The notes beneath the pieces were generated by a model, which saw only the letters and a program-made list of their open reading frames with translations, searched no databases and was not told the DNA's origin. Shown one piece after another: positions 33,256 through 40,532 of a stretch of DNA of 64,000 nucleotides (its first letter is position 1; the number at the start of each line of letters is the position of its first letter). The DNA comes from CBDCDJ01 sp965215355 (lineage in GTDB: Bacteria > Deinococcota > Deinococci > Deinococcales > Trueperaceae). Made by a program: the position numbers and the translations under genes. The stretch lies in contig CBDCDJ010000007.1 in the NCBI GenBank assembly GCA_965215355.1, forward strand, positions 930,001 to 994,000, given 5' to 3'.

Positions 33256-35366
33256 TCAGTCGAAAAGGGTGTCTTGCACCGCTTCTTCGGCGTCCAGGTT
33301 TTCGTCGGCGTTCTCGTCGGCCAAAGCCTCGACAACCGTCTCGAGCGGCTCGACCCGGACGACGCGGCCGGGGAAGAGCTGTTTGAGTTGGTCGAACAGC
33401 GGCGCTTCTTTGTCAACTGCCGGGGGGGGCGCTGGACGTGCAGGTTTTGACGGTGTTTCGTCGTGGGGTACAGGCTCGTCGTCCCAAAAGTCGGGCGGCA
33501 ACTCCTCGCTCACAAAGTCGGTCGGGGGCGGGTTGGCAAATTGGCTCGGCAAGTCGGGCGGGACGGTGCTGACTTCGTCCGAGCTGGGTGGGGGAGTTTC
33601 GAGGACGATGGCGGGTTCGCGCTCGAGGACGACTTCGGTTTTAGGTTCGACCTCGCGGGCGACGTTGACAGCTTCCGGCTCGGTTTTGACAATGACCTGA
33701 ACGGGTTCAGGCTCTGGGATAACTTTGTCTGGGTCGGGCTCAGGTTGGATTCGTGGTGCTGCCCTGGGCGTATCCCTCGGAGCGGGCGCGCTGTCCCGCT
33801 CCGCTAAAACTTTTTTCTGGCCGTGTCCCCCGGACCTTCCAAAACCAATTCGAAGCCGCCGCCGAAGAGGCTGGTGATAAGCTTAGCGAGTTCGTCCTGA
33901 CGTTTTTTGAGTTCAACGAAGTGAAACTTGTAGCGGTCCCCGAACCTCAGAGTGATGGTCGAACCCTCGATGGTGTCCTCGGCGGGATTCAAAAACGCCT
34001 TGAGCTGCGCGCTCGCCTCGGTCTTGACCTTGTGCCAACTGATGGCGGGGCGGTTGGCTTCGGGCGTTGCGGCAGGTGTGGCAACGGCGGGGGATGCTGG
34101 TGGGGGCGGCGGTTGCGCGCCACTGCTCACCGGCATTGGTTTGGGCGCATCGCTTGATTTAGATACACTATTCGGTTTAGCTGCACTGTGCGGGTTGAAG
34201 TCGGGGAGGACTTCTTTGGCTTGGACGGGCACGTCTCGAGTTGGGGCCTGGCGTGGCGCTGCGCTCGCAGCTTCCCGCGTGGCCGTCAGTGTGGCCGTCA
34301 GCCCCGCGACCGCCTCGCTCGGCACGTTGTGGGCGAGGGCGTTCAGGGTTTTGATGAGGGCGACCTCCAGCGCGAACAGGTCGTCGCGGCGCGCAAAGCG
34401 TTCGGCCTCGTCGTCGAGCGCGTGAATGGTGCGCAGCAGGTCGTTTTGGGGCAATGAGAGCTTGAACGCGTCGGCCTGCCCCATCACCGCGGCGTAGAGC
34501 GCGTCGCGGAGCGTCGCCGTGAGGTGGTAGGCCAAACTGCTGGGCGCGAAGCCGTCTTGGTAGAGCGCGTCGGCCAGCGCGAACAGTTCGCTCAGCTCGC
34601 CCGCCGCGAGGGCACTCGCCAGGGCTTCCAGTCGGTCTTGCGGCGGTAGCCCAAGCGCGTCCTCGACGCCCTGCCGGGTGATGGGCTCGCCCGAGGTGAG
34701 CAAGCGCTCCAACAACGATTCGGCGTCGCGCATCGCGCCGTCGGCGGTGCGCGCGACGAGCGCCAGGGCGGCGGCCTCGGCCTCGACCTTGCGCTCTCGG
34801 CACAACCGCGCCATCTTGAGGGCTATCTCGTCCTCGGACAAGCGGCGAAACCGGAAGTGCTGGCAGCGTGACAGAATCGTGGGCGGCAGCTTTTCGGGCT
34901 CGGTCGTGGCGAGGATGAAGACGAGGTTGTCGGGCGGTTCCTCCAGGGTTTTCAAAAGAGCGTTAGCGGCCGCGCGCGAGAGCATGTGCGCCTCGTCCAG
35001 CACCCACACCCGCTTGCCGCCGCGCATGGCGGCGAGGCGCACTTTTTCGCGCAGGTCGCGCACGTCGTCGACCGAGTTGTTGCTGGCCGCGTCGAGTTCG
35101 ATGACGTCCGGGTGCTGGTTGTGCCGCACGAGTTGACACGACTCGCACACGCCGCAGGGCCGTGCGGCCGCTGGCGCTTCGCAGTTCACGGCCATCGCCA
35201 GCAGCCGGGCGGTCGTCGTCTTGCCGACCCCGCGCGGCCCCGAGAACAGGTAAGCGTGGCCGATGCGCTCACGGCGCAGGGCTGCTAAAAGCACGTCTTT
35301 AACGTGCTCCTGCCCAACGACCTGCTCGAAGGTGAAGGGCCGCGCTTGTTGGTAAATGGCTGTCAT
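33256..35366 (-). CDS. dnaX: DNA polymerase III tau subunit, full product via -1 frameshift
   Basis: Joined reading of dnaX: codons 1-517 in frame 0, then a -1 shift at A AAA AAG (33810-33816) continuing to the stop at 33256, giving 703 residues. The extension starts KKVLAERDSAPAPRDTPRAA, runs through a Pro/Glu/Val-rich linker and ends in a short conserved-looking tail (LFDQLKQLFPGRVVRVEP to VQDTLFD). In other bacteria the tau-specific C-terminus binds the polymerase alpha subunit and helicase. The -1 frame has no stop over 184 codons and no good start of its own, which shows it is read by frameshifting. Confidence 0.85.
33778..33816 (-). promoter_or_regulatory. Programmed -1 frameshift signal in dnaX
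   Basis: Slippery heptamer A AAA AAG (33816-33810, in frame 0 as AGA AAA AAG), 6-nt spacer containing the frame-0 stop TAG (33806-33804), then a stem-loop with nine perfect pairs, CGGAGCGGG/CCCGCTCCG, and an 8-nt loop (33803-33778). Heptamer, spacing and stem match the known E. coli dnaX element. Confidence 0.88.
33804..35366 (-). CDS. dnaX: DNA polymerase III gamma subunit (frame-0 product)
   Basis: Clamp-loader ATPase, 520 residues from ATG 35366 (MTAIYQQARPFTFEQVVGQE). Walker A GPRGVGKTT at 43-51, zinc-binding cysteines C62, C71, C74, C77, Walker B/DEAH at 120-127, and the arginine-finger SRC motif in LSRCQHFRFRRL. Domain III and the start of domain IV follow; the frame ends RKKF two codons after the slippery site. 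The frame extends upstream to 35441, but the extra residues are unrelated. Termination here yields gamma, frameshifting yields tau. Confidence 0.95.
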   Translation of the reverse strand: MTAIYQQARPFTFEQVVGQEHVKDVLLAALRRERIGHAYLFSGPRGVGKTTTARLLAMAVNCEAPAAARPCGVCESCQLVRHNQHPDVIELDAASNNSVDDVRDLREKVRLAAMRGGKRVWVLDEAHMLSRAAANALLKTLEEPPDNLVFILATTEPEKLPPTILSRCQHFRFRRLSEDEIALKMARLCRERKVEAEAAALALVARTADGAMRDAESLLERLLTSGEPITRQGVEDALGLPPQDRLEALASALAAGELSELFALADALYQDGFAPSSLAYHLTATLRDALYAAVMGQADAFKLSLPQNDLLRTIHALDDEAERFARRDDLFALEVALIKTLNALAHNVPSEAVAGLTATLTATREAASAAPRQAPTRDVPVQAKEVLPDFNPHSAAKPNSVSKSSDAPKPMPVSSGAQPPPPPASPAVATPAATPEANRPAISWHKVKTEASAQLKAFLNPAEDTIEGSTITLRFGDRYKFHFVELKKRQDELAKLITSLFGGGFELVLEGPGDTARKKF

Positions 35367-35539
35367 TCCTCTTTCATGGTAGCACTCCGGGCGCACGGTT
35401 TCGGCATCTGTGGGTTGCACTTTTTCTGTCCGCCGCTGCACCGAAAGATGAGGGCTGCGCGGCCCTTCCGGCCCCCGGAAACGCTACGCGGGACTACCCA
35501 AAACCCTAAAAAGTCTGCTAAGCTGTTAGCCGCTGGCGT

Positions 35540-35617
35540 GGTGGCTGTAGCTCAGTAGGTTAGAGCACCTGATTGTGGTTCAGGGGGTCGTGGGTTCAAA
35601 TCCCATCAGCCACCCCA
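35540..35617 (+). tRNA. tRNA-His (anticodon GTG)
   Basis: A full cloverleaf is visible. Acceptor GTGGCTG pairs with CAGCCAC, with the extra G-1 at 35540 opposite C73, the histidine identity element. Anticodon arm CCTGA-TTGTGGT-TCAGG with anticodon GTG; T arm GTGGG-TTCAAAT-CCCAT. The 3' CCA is encoded. Confidence 0.97.
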
Positions 35618-35731
35618 ACTTTTAGTGGCATCTATAACTTTTAGAGGTAACATCTATAATCTAAACACCGTTTCTGAACAGCATCTTTTTATAGATAAAG
35701 CCTTTAAGTTATAGATGATACCTATAAGTCC
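35618..35731. repeat. AT-rich tRNA spacer with two direct and two inverted ATCTATAA copies
   Basis: The 114-bp spacer contains ATCTATAA at 35630-35637 and 35652-35659 and its inverse TTATAGAT at 35689-35696 and 35709-35716, almost symmetric around 35673. Two hairpin units with a GTATCAT-type loop occur: TAGA-GGTAACA-TCTA (35642-35656) and TTATAG-ATGATAC-CTATAA (35709-35727). Confidence 0.7.
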
Positions 35732-35816
35732 GCGAGGGTGGCGGAATTGGTAGACGCGCTAGACTTAGGATCTAGTACCGCAAGGTGTGTGGGTTCAAGT
35801 CCCATCTCTCGCACCA
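35732..35816 (+). tRNA. tRNA-Leu (anticodon TAG)
   Basis: Class II tRNA with acceptor GCGAGGG/CTCTCGC, anticodon stem CTAGA/TCTAG with anticodon TAG in CTTAGGA, a variable arm (TACCGCAAGGTGTG), T arm GTGGG-TTCAAGT-CCCAT and an encoded CCA. Confidence 0.97.
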
Positions 35817-35823
35817 AGACAGC

Positions 35824-35855
35824 AAAAAGCCGGGTCTCTGACGACTCGGCTTTTT
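35824..35855 (+). terminator. Terminator after tRNA-Leu
   Basis: AAAAAGCCG (35824-35832) pairs with CGGCTTTTT (35847-35855); the T-run ends the tRNA transcript. The reverse orientation could also serve gap, which converges from the other side. Confidence 0.75.
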
Positions 35856-35913
35856 AGTATCTACCTTTGCAGAGCAAGTCTGGGTACCTGCTTTGCGGGA
35901 AAACTTCAGCGCG

Positions 35914-36915
35914 CTAGAGGCTTTCCCCCATCAGCTCGAGCACGTCCACCATCCGGTTGCTGTAGCCCCACTCGTTGTCGTACCAGGCGAAAACCTTCGC
36001 CATTTTGCCCATCGTTTTGGTGAGCAGGCTGTCGAACACGGCCGAGTGCGGATTACCGACGATGTCCGAAGATACCAGCGGGTCGGTCGAGTATTCGATA
36101 ATTCCCTTGTACGCGCCCTCGGCGGCTTCCTTGACGGCGCTATTCACCTCGTCCTCGGTGACTTCTTTTTTTAAGAGCAGCGTCACGTCGGAAATCGACC
36201 CTGTCGGCGTCGGCACGCGCATGGCGACGCCGTCGAAGATGCCTTTGAAGCGCGGCAAGACTTGCCCGACCGCCTTGGCCGCGCCGGTCGAGGTCGGCAC
36301 GATGTTGGTGGCGGCGCTGCGGGCGCGGCGCAGGTCTTTGTGGGGCGCATCCAGGATGTTCTGGTCGTTGGTGTACGAGTGAATCGTCGTCATCATCGCC
36401 TGCTCGACGCCGAACGAGTCGTCCATGATTTTCATCAAGGCGGCGAGCGAGTTCGTTGTGCAAGAGGCGTTCGAGACGACCTGCCCCGAGTCCGCGTCGT
36501 ACTGGTGAGCGTTGACGCCCATCATGATGTCGAAGTCGCTGTCGGCGGACGGCGCGCTGATGAGGACTTTCTTCGCCCCACCGCCAGAAATGTGCTTCAC
36601 CGCGTCGGCGCGTTTGGTGAAGAGGCCCGTCGACTCGACGACGATGTCCACGCCGTTCTCGCCCCAGGGAATCTCGGCGGGGTTGCGGAGCGCGGTCACT
36701 TTGATGTTGTGGCCGTCGACGGTCAAACCGTCGTCGTCATAACTCACCTCGCCCTTGAACCTACCGTAGTTGGAATCGTACTTTAAGAGTTGCGCCATCG
36801 TCTCGTTCGGCATGAGGTCGTTGATGAGCACCACGTCGCCGCTCAAGCCGCGCTCGTGCAGGATGCGAAAAATCTGTCGTCCGATACGTCCAAAGCCGTT
36901 GATGCCTATTTTCAT
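35914..36915 (-). CDS. gap: Glyceraldehyde-3-phosphate dehydrogenase, type I
   Basis: Glycolytic NAD-dependent enzyme, 333 residues. Rossmann motif INGFGRIGRQIFRI (residues 5-18), catalytic Cys152 in SNASCTTNS, and the His-containing TTIHSYTNDQNILDAPHKDL RRARSAATN segment. The C-terminal WYDNEWGYSNRMVDVLE is typical. GGAGG precedes ATG 36915. It is a single-gene unit with its own promoter region (36916-37096) containing a 14-bp palindrome. Confidence 0.98.
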   Translation of the reverse strand: MKIGINGFGRIGRQIFRILHERGLSGDVVLINDLMPNETMAQLLKYDSNYGRFKGEVSYDDDGLTVDGHNIKVTALRNPAEIPWGENGVDIVVESTGLFTKRADAVKHISGGGAKKVLISAPSADSDFDIMMGVNAHQYDADSGQVVSNASCTTNSLAALMKIMDDSFGVEQAMMTTIHSYTNDQNILDAPHKDLRRARSAATNIVPTSTGAAKAVGQVLPRFKGIFDGVAMRVPTPTGSISDVTLLLKKEVTEDEVNSAVKEAAEGAYKGIIEYSTDPLVSSDIVGNPHSAVFDSLLTKTMGKMAKVFAWYDNEWGYSNRMVDVLELMGESL

Positions 36916-36955
36916 GTGAAGCCTCCTTGGCGTGAAACGTGTCCAAAAAAGTACG

Positions 36956-36969
36956 GCAGGTACACCTGC
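36956..36969 (-). promoter_or_regulatory. Palindrome GCAGGTACACCTGC in the gap leader
   Basis: A 14-bp near-perfect palindrome 40 nt before the gap start, followed upstream by a half-site CACAGGT and a TACAAT box (minus strand, about 36982-36987). It looks like an operator for a central-metabolism regulator; which one is unknown. Confidence 0.45.
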
Positions 36970-37096
36970 TTTTGCACAGGTATTGTAACCTTACGTTCCG
37001 GCAACCGCGTCAACTGGGCGGCACGGCGGGCTCGAGCCTGTGACGTTGTCACCTGAAGTTTCTGCCGTTGAAAACGAACTCACCCAAGATGAGCCC

Positions 37097-38278
37097 TCAC
37101 GTCTCCTCGTCCAGAAACAGCACGCCCCGCACCAGGTCGCGACTGTCGGCCCGGCCGCCGAGCGAGCCCGCCAAGGTGCCCAACGCGGCCACGAACAAGC
37201 TCAGCTTGACGTGGTCGAGCGTGCGCACCGCCGGGTCCACGGTCGGCCAGGTCTCCATGAGCTTCCGCGGAAAAATCGTCAAGATGCCCAAATAAGCGAG
37301 CGCGGCGAAGGCGCTGAACACGAACAGCATGGTCAGCGCCAAACTGAGGAGCGTCGCGGCTCCGGTCACCACGCTCGACTCGGCCAACCGCTTGCCCCGG
37401 CGCAGCACCGCGCCGAAGGCGAAGGCGCGGTAGAGCACAAACGTCGCCACGGCGACGGCCATGACTGAAAACAAGACGAGTTGGTACAACTCCACCGTGC
37501 TCGCCACGTCCCACATTTCCGGGCTGAAAAACACCACGATGATGACTGAGAGCGCGGCCGTGATGAGGGTCGGCAGCCGCGTCGCCAGGCGCAACGGGTT
37601 GGCCCTGACCACCGCCCGGCCGATGCTGCGCCAGTCCCTGACAAGCATGTTTAAGGTGAAACGCCAGCGGTTGCCGTTGCTGGTTCGTTCATGCGCTTCG
37701 CGCGGCAGGGCGCGGCGCATGTGTTCGTGTTGCGCGGGCGTCAGCGTCGCCATTTCCCCTAAGTCCTCGACGCTTTCAAAGTCGTACATCGCGTTGTGAG
37801 GGTCGCTCGAATGCGGCAGGTTGAGCAGGTGGCCGAAGGTGTGCAGCAACAGGTGGCCGAGCCGCCGCGTCGCCAGCGCCTCGTCCGCCGCGTCGCCCCA
37901 AAAAGCGGGCTCGAGCCGCTTCGACGACACCACGCCGATGTTGGTGAGCTGGCTTGGTAGCGCGAGGGTATAGGAAAGCGTGGTGGCGGCCAAGTCCACT
38001 TCGGTCACGATGAGGAGAAAGTCGACGTCGCGTTCCAGTTTCTCGGTCATGCCGACGTGCAAAAAGTCGAGCGGCGCGTAAGCCCCGGCCGCGGGGACGA
38101 GGTGCGGCCCGTCGAACCTGAGCAACTCGACGCTCAACCCCGTCTCGGTCGCCAGCGCTTCCTCGAAGACCGTCAGCGCCGCGTTCGCCCGGCGCTCGAA
38201 GCGTTCGGAATGTTTGCCCTCGACGTCCATCGTCATCACACCGACGGTGTACTCGCGGCTCGGGGTGGGTTCAGGCAT
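37097..38278 (-). CDS. Metzincin-like membrane protein lacking the catalytic Glu
   Basis: 393 residues. The N-terminal 190 residues resemble an archaemetzincin-type zinc protease: HTFGHLLNLPH (His146, His150, His156) followed by HNAMYDF, a possible Met-turn. The general-base Glu of HEXXHXXGXXH is Thr147 and the Gly is Asn153, so the fold may bind zinc without cleaving peptides. Residues about 235-375 contain three or four membrane spans (TLITAALSVIIVVFF, LVLFSVMAVAVATFVLY, VVTGAATLLSLALTMLFVFS). No close functional relative is recognised. It lies alone upstream of gap. Confidence 0.6.
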   Translation of the reverse strand: MPEPTPSREYTVGVMTMDVEGKHSERFERRANAALTVFEEALATETGLSVELLRFDGPHLVPAAGAYAPLDFLHVGMTEKLERDVDFLLIVTEVDLAATTLSYTLALPSQLTNIGVVSSKRLEPAFWGDAADEALATRRLGHLLLHTFGHLLNLPHSSDPHNAMYDFESVEDLGEMATLTPAQHEHMRRALPREAHERTSNGNRWRFTLNMLVRDWRSIGRAVVRANPLRLATRLPTLITAALSVIIVVFFSPEMWDVASTVELYQLVLFSVMAVAVATFVLYRAFAFGAVLRRGKRLAESSVVTGAATLLSLALTMLFVFSAFAALAYLGILTIFPRKLMETWPTVDPAVRTLDHVKLSLFVAALGTLAGSLGGRADSRDLVRGVLFLDEET

Positions 38279-38500
38279 GTTCAGCCTCAGGCACGGTTAC
38301 TTTCAGACATGGTTATTTTCAGACATGGCGGCTCACGGGCTCGAGTATACGTCAGCACCAGCCTTACAAATAACGAGCCCTTTGCTGACAGCTGTGTTTG
38401 CAAACCGCGGTTTGGTCGGTTGTCGTCAGAGCGCCGAAGTGCGCGTTTTCAGCCGTTTCGATGAGTTCGCCGTCGTACTGTTGTTAAAGCTCCAGTGGGC

Positions 38501-38959
38501 TTACGGCCACGCCAGCGGCAGTGCGAATTCGGCAAGGGGCACGAGAGAAAGTTTTTTGACCTCCGCTCGTGTAAGCCAAACGCAATGGTCTGTTGACCCC
38601 TCCGCTTCGGCCCGTACCTCGCCGCGCAGGTCGCTCACGCGGTAGATAAGGCCCAGGTGGTGTACGGACATTGCCGGACGCGCTCGAGTTTTGAAATAGA
38701 CGCGTGAATATACTCCGGCGACCTCATTTACCTTTGCACTCAACCCTGTCTCTTCCTGAAGTTCACGCAAAACCCCTAACTCAGGTTGTTCTCCCCACCC
38801 GAGGCCGCCACCGGGAAGTGTCCACCGCCCCTCGTCCGGGTAGCCCGGTGCGATGCGGCAAAGAAGTAAGCGGTCGGTGTCGTCCATACACAGAGCGTAC
38901 GCGCCGATGTAGACGTGCGGCGTGTCGTTGCCAGATGTAGAATCCTCGGCACTAGGCAT
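38501..38959 (-). CDS. NUDIX hydrolase
   Basis: 152-residue single-domain NUDIX protein. The box GGGLGWGEQPELGVLRELQE ETGL is complete, with the REXXEE metal ligands. Residues VYIGAYALCMDDTDRLLLCR form the preceding beta strands. AGGAG precedes ATG 38959. The sequence resembles MutT/ADP-ribose-type enzymes, but substrate residues are not diagnostic. It is one of three NUDIX genes in the window and lies next to ribF. Confidence 0.9.
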   Translation of the reverse strand: MPSAEDSTSGNDTPHVYIGAYALCMDDTDRLLLCRIAPGYPDEGRWTLPGGGLGWGEQPELGVLRELQEETGLSAKVNEVAGVYSRVYFKTRARPAMSVHHLGLIYRVSDLRGEVRAEAEGSTDHCVWLTRAEVKKLSLVPLAEFALPLAWP

Positions 38960-38986
38960 AAACTACTCCTGCTCTTACCGAAGGGT

Positions 38987-39880
38987 TTACGGGGTGTTCA
39001 AGAAACCTCGAGCCCCCTTTGCATCTTTCGCAAGTTGCTTTTTAAGTTCGTCCAAGCCTGCAAACTTGACCTGACCCCGCAAAAAGGCCTCGAAGTGGAC
39101 GGTGACGGTCTGCCCGTACAGGTCGCCGCCGAAGTCGAACAAGTGAACTTCCAACGAAGGTACGCCGTCCGGATAGCTCGGGCGCGGGCCGACGTTCGCC
39201 ATGCCCTGAAAGCGGCCCCGCTCGGTGTCCACCGTGACGGCGAAGACGCCCAGCGGCAAGGCTTTGTGTTCAGAGACCGCGACGTTGGCGGTTGGGTAAC
39301 CGATGGTGCGGCCGCGTTGGTCGCCGGTAACGACCGTGCCCGTCGCGGCGTAGCTTCGGCCGAGGAGGGGTTTGACGCTTTCCACGTCACCTTGTTGCAA
39401 GAGTTCGCGGATGCGCGTCGAGCTGATGGGCGCTTCGCCGGCGTGTTTGAGGTTGAAGACTTCCAACCGCTCCGCAATCCGGCTCAAGTCGTTGAGGCTG
39501 CCCTCACGCTTGTAGCCGAAACGAAAGTCCTCGCCGACGATGATGAGTTGGGGCGTCAAGCGCTCGAGCTGCCCCAAAAAAACGTCCTTGGGCGTTTGGG
39601 TGTATTCGCGCGTAAACGGCACCATCACGGTCGCGTCGGGCTCGAAAGCGGCCAACAGAGAAACTTTTTCGGCCTCGGAACTCAAAAACTTGCCGTTTTG
39701 AAACAGCACCCTCGAGGGCGGGAAGAAGGTGATGACGACGCTGGGTACGTTTGCTGCGCTGGCCACGTCCCGCATGTGCCCGAGGAGCATCTGGTGGCCC
39801 AAGTGTACCCCGTCGAAGTTGCCGATGGAGACGACGGTGTGGGCCAGCTCGAGCGCGTCCGGTGAGTCGACGACCTTCAA
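38987..39880 (-). CDS. ribF: Bifunctional riboflavin kinase / FAD synthetase
   Basis: Makes FMN and FAD from riboflavin. 297 residues: N-terminal nucleotidyltransferase domain with VVSIGNFDGVHLGHQMLL and the ISSTRIRELLQQGDV motif; C-terminal flavokinase domain with GRTIGYPTANVAV and the later catalytic GLEVHLFDF-like SLEVHLFDFGGDLYG. It begins with TTG, coupled to the stop of the preceding NUDIX gene (TTGA, 39877-39880). Confidence 0.96.
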   Translation of the reverse strand: MKVVDSPDALELAHTVVSIGNFDGVHLGHQMLLGHMRDVASAANVPSVVITFFPPSRVLFQNGKFLSSEAEKVSLLAAFEPDATVMVPFTREYTQTPKDVFLGQLERLTPQLIIVGEDFRFGYKREGSLNDLSRIAERLEVFNLKHAGEAPISSTRIRELLQQGDVESVKPLLGRSYAATGTVVTGDQRGRTIGYPTANVAVSEHKALPLGVFAVTVDTERGRFQGMANVGPRPSYPDGVPSLEVHLFDFGGDLYGQTVTVHFEAFLRGQVKFAGLDELKKQLAKDAKGARGFLNTP

Positions 39881-40374
39881 ACCGCGTCCTTAAGGCGTTG
39901 CTTGGCGATGCTCAAGGCCAAAACGGAAGGGCCGCTACTCGCTACCCGGCCCGCTTTCACGTCTTCCCAAACTTCGTCTACATCACGCCAGACGATACTC
40001 AAGTCTTCGTCGGCTTCGGGGTGACCCTCGACGGGGGAGAGGTCGCGCGCTGAAAAGAGGTGGATTTTTTCGTTTGTAAAACCGGGGCTCGTGTAGACCT
40101 GGGTGAGGAACTCTAAAGTGCCGCCGAGTTGCGTTTCTTCGGCGAGTTCGCGCCGCGCCGCCGCTTCGGGGGTCTCGCCGTCGTCGACGAGGCCCGCCGG
40201 TACTTCCCAGGTGCGCCGGTGAATGGCGGGCCGGTACTGCTCGACGCCCAAAACGGTGCGCCCGCGCAGCGCCAACACCGCGACCGCCGGAGCGTGTTCG
40301 GCGACTTCCCATGTACCGTCCAACTTGACGAGCGTGAGGATGTGGCCGGTGTAGATGACGTTTCGCTGTGGCAT
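39877..40374 (-). CDS. NUDIX hydrolase, ADP-ribose pyrophosphatase type
   Basis: 165 residues. NUDIX box in GLVDDGETPEAAARRELAEE TQL, preceded by VEQYRPAIHRRTWEVPAG, the loop typical of ADP-ribose pyrophosphatases (YRxxxxxxxxExPAG). It is coupled to ribF through a 4-bp overlap, so both may be co-expressed in nucleotide/flavin metabolism. GGGGG shortly before ATG 40374 belongs to the adjacent inverted-repeat element. Confidence 0.93.
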   Translation of the reverse strand: MPQRNVIYTGHILTLVKLDGTWEVAEHAPAVAVLALRGRTVLGVEQYRPAIHRRTWEVPAGLVDDGETPEAAARRELAEETQLGGTLEFLTQVYTSPGFTNEKIHLFSARDLSPVEGHPEADEDLSIVWRDVDEVWEDVKAGRVASSGPSVLALSIAKQRLKDAV

Positions 40375-40379
40375 GGGAC

Positions 40380-40528
40380 AGACCCCCTGATTAGCGCTTC
40401 GCTCAATCGGTCCCCCTAAAAGGGGGACATCGCAAGAATTTCTGCCCCCTTTTTCAAGGGGGCCGCTTCAGCGTAGCGCCAAGCGGGGGGATCGGGGCCG
40501 CCCAGCGCAGTGCCCCGACAGGGGGTCT
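40380..40528. repeat. 149-bp nested inverted-repeat element between ftsZ and NUDIX gene
   Basis: Outer arms AGACCCCCTG (40380-40389) and CAGGGGGTCT (40519-40528). Inside lie hairpins GTCCCCCT-AAA-AGGGGGAC (40410-40428), GCCCCCTT-TTTC-AAGGGGGC (40444-40463) and CGGGGC...GCCCCG (about 40494-40517). The two halves are themselves inverted near-copies (AGCGCTTCGCTCAATCGG versus GGCGCTACGCTGAAGCGG). This looks like a REP/MITE-type element; its hairpins could terminate ftsZ transcripts. Confidence 0.75.
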
Positions 40529-40532
40529 GGGT

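Noticed and set aside
33256..33552. Separate small gene starting with TTG after dnaX
   Set aside because: The frame is open without a stop up to the dnaX slippery site and has no ribosome-binding site; it is the tail of tau.
38281..38330. Tandem repeat GGTTAYTTTCAGACAT upstream of the metzincin-like gene
   Set aside because: Only two copies with no promoter context; too little to support a function.
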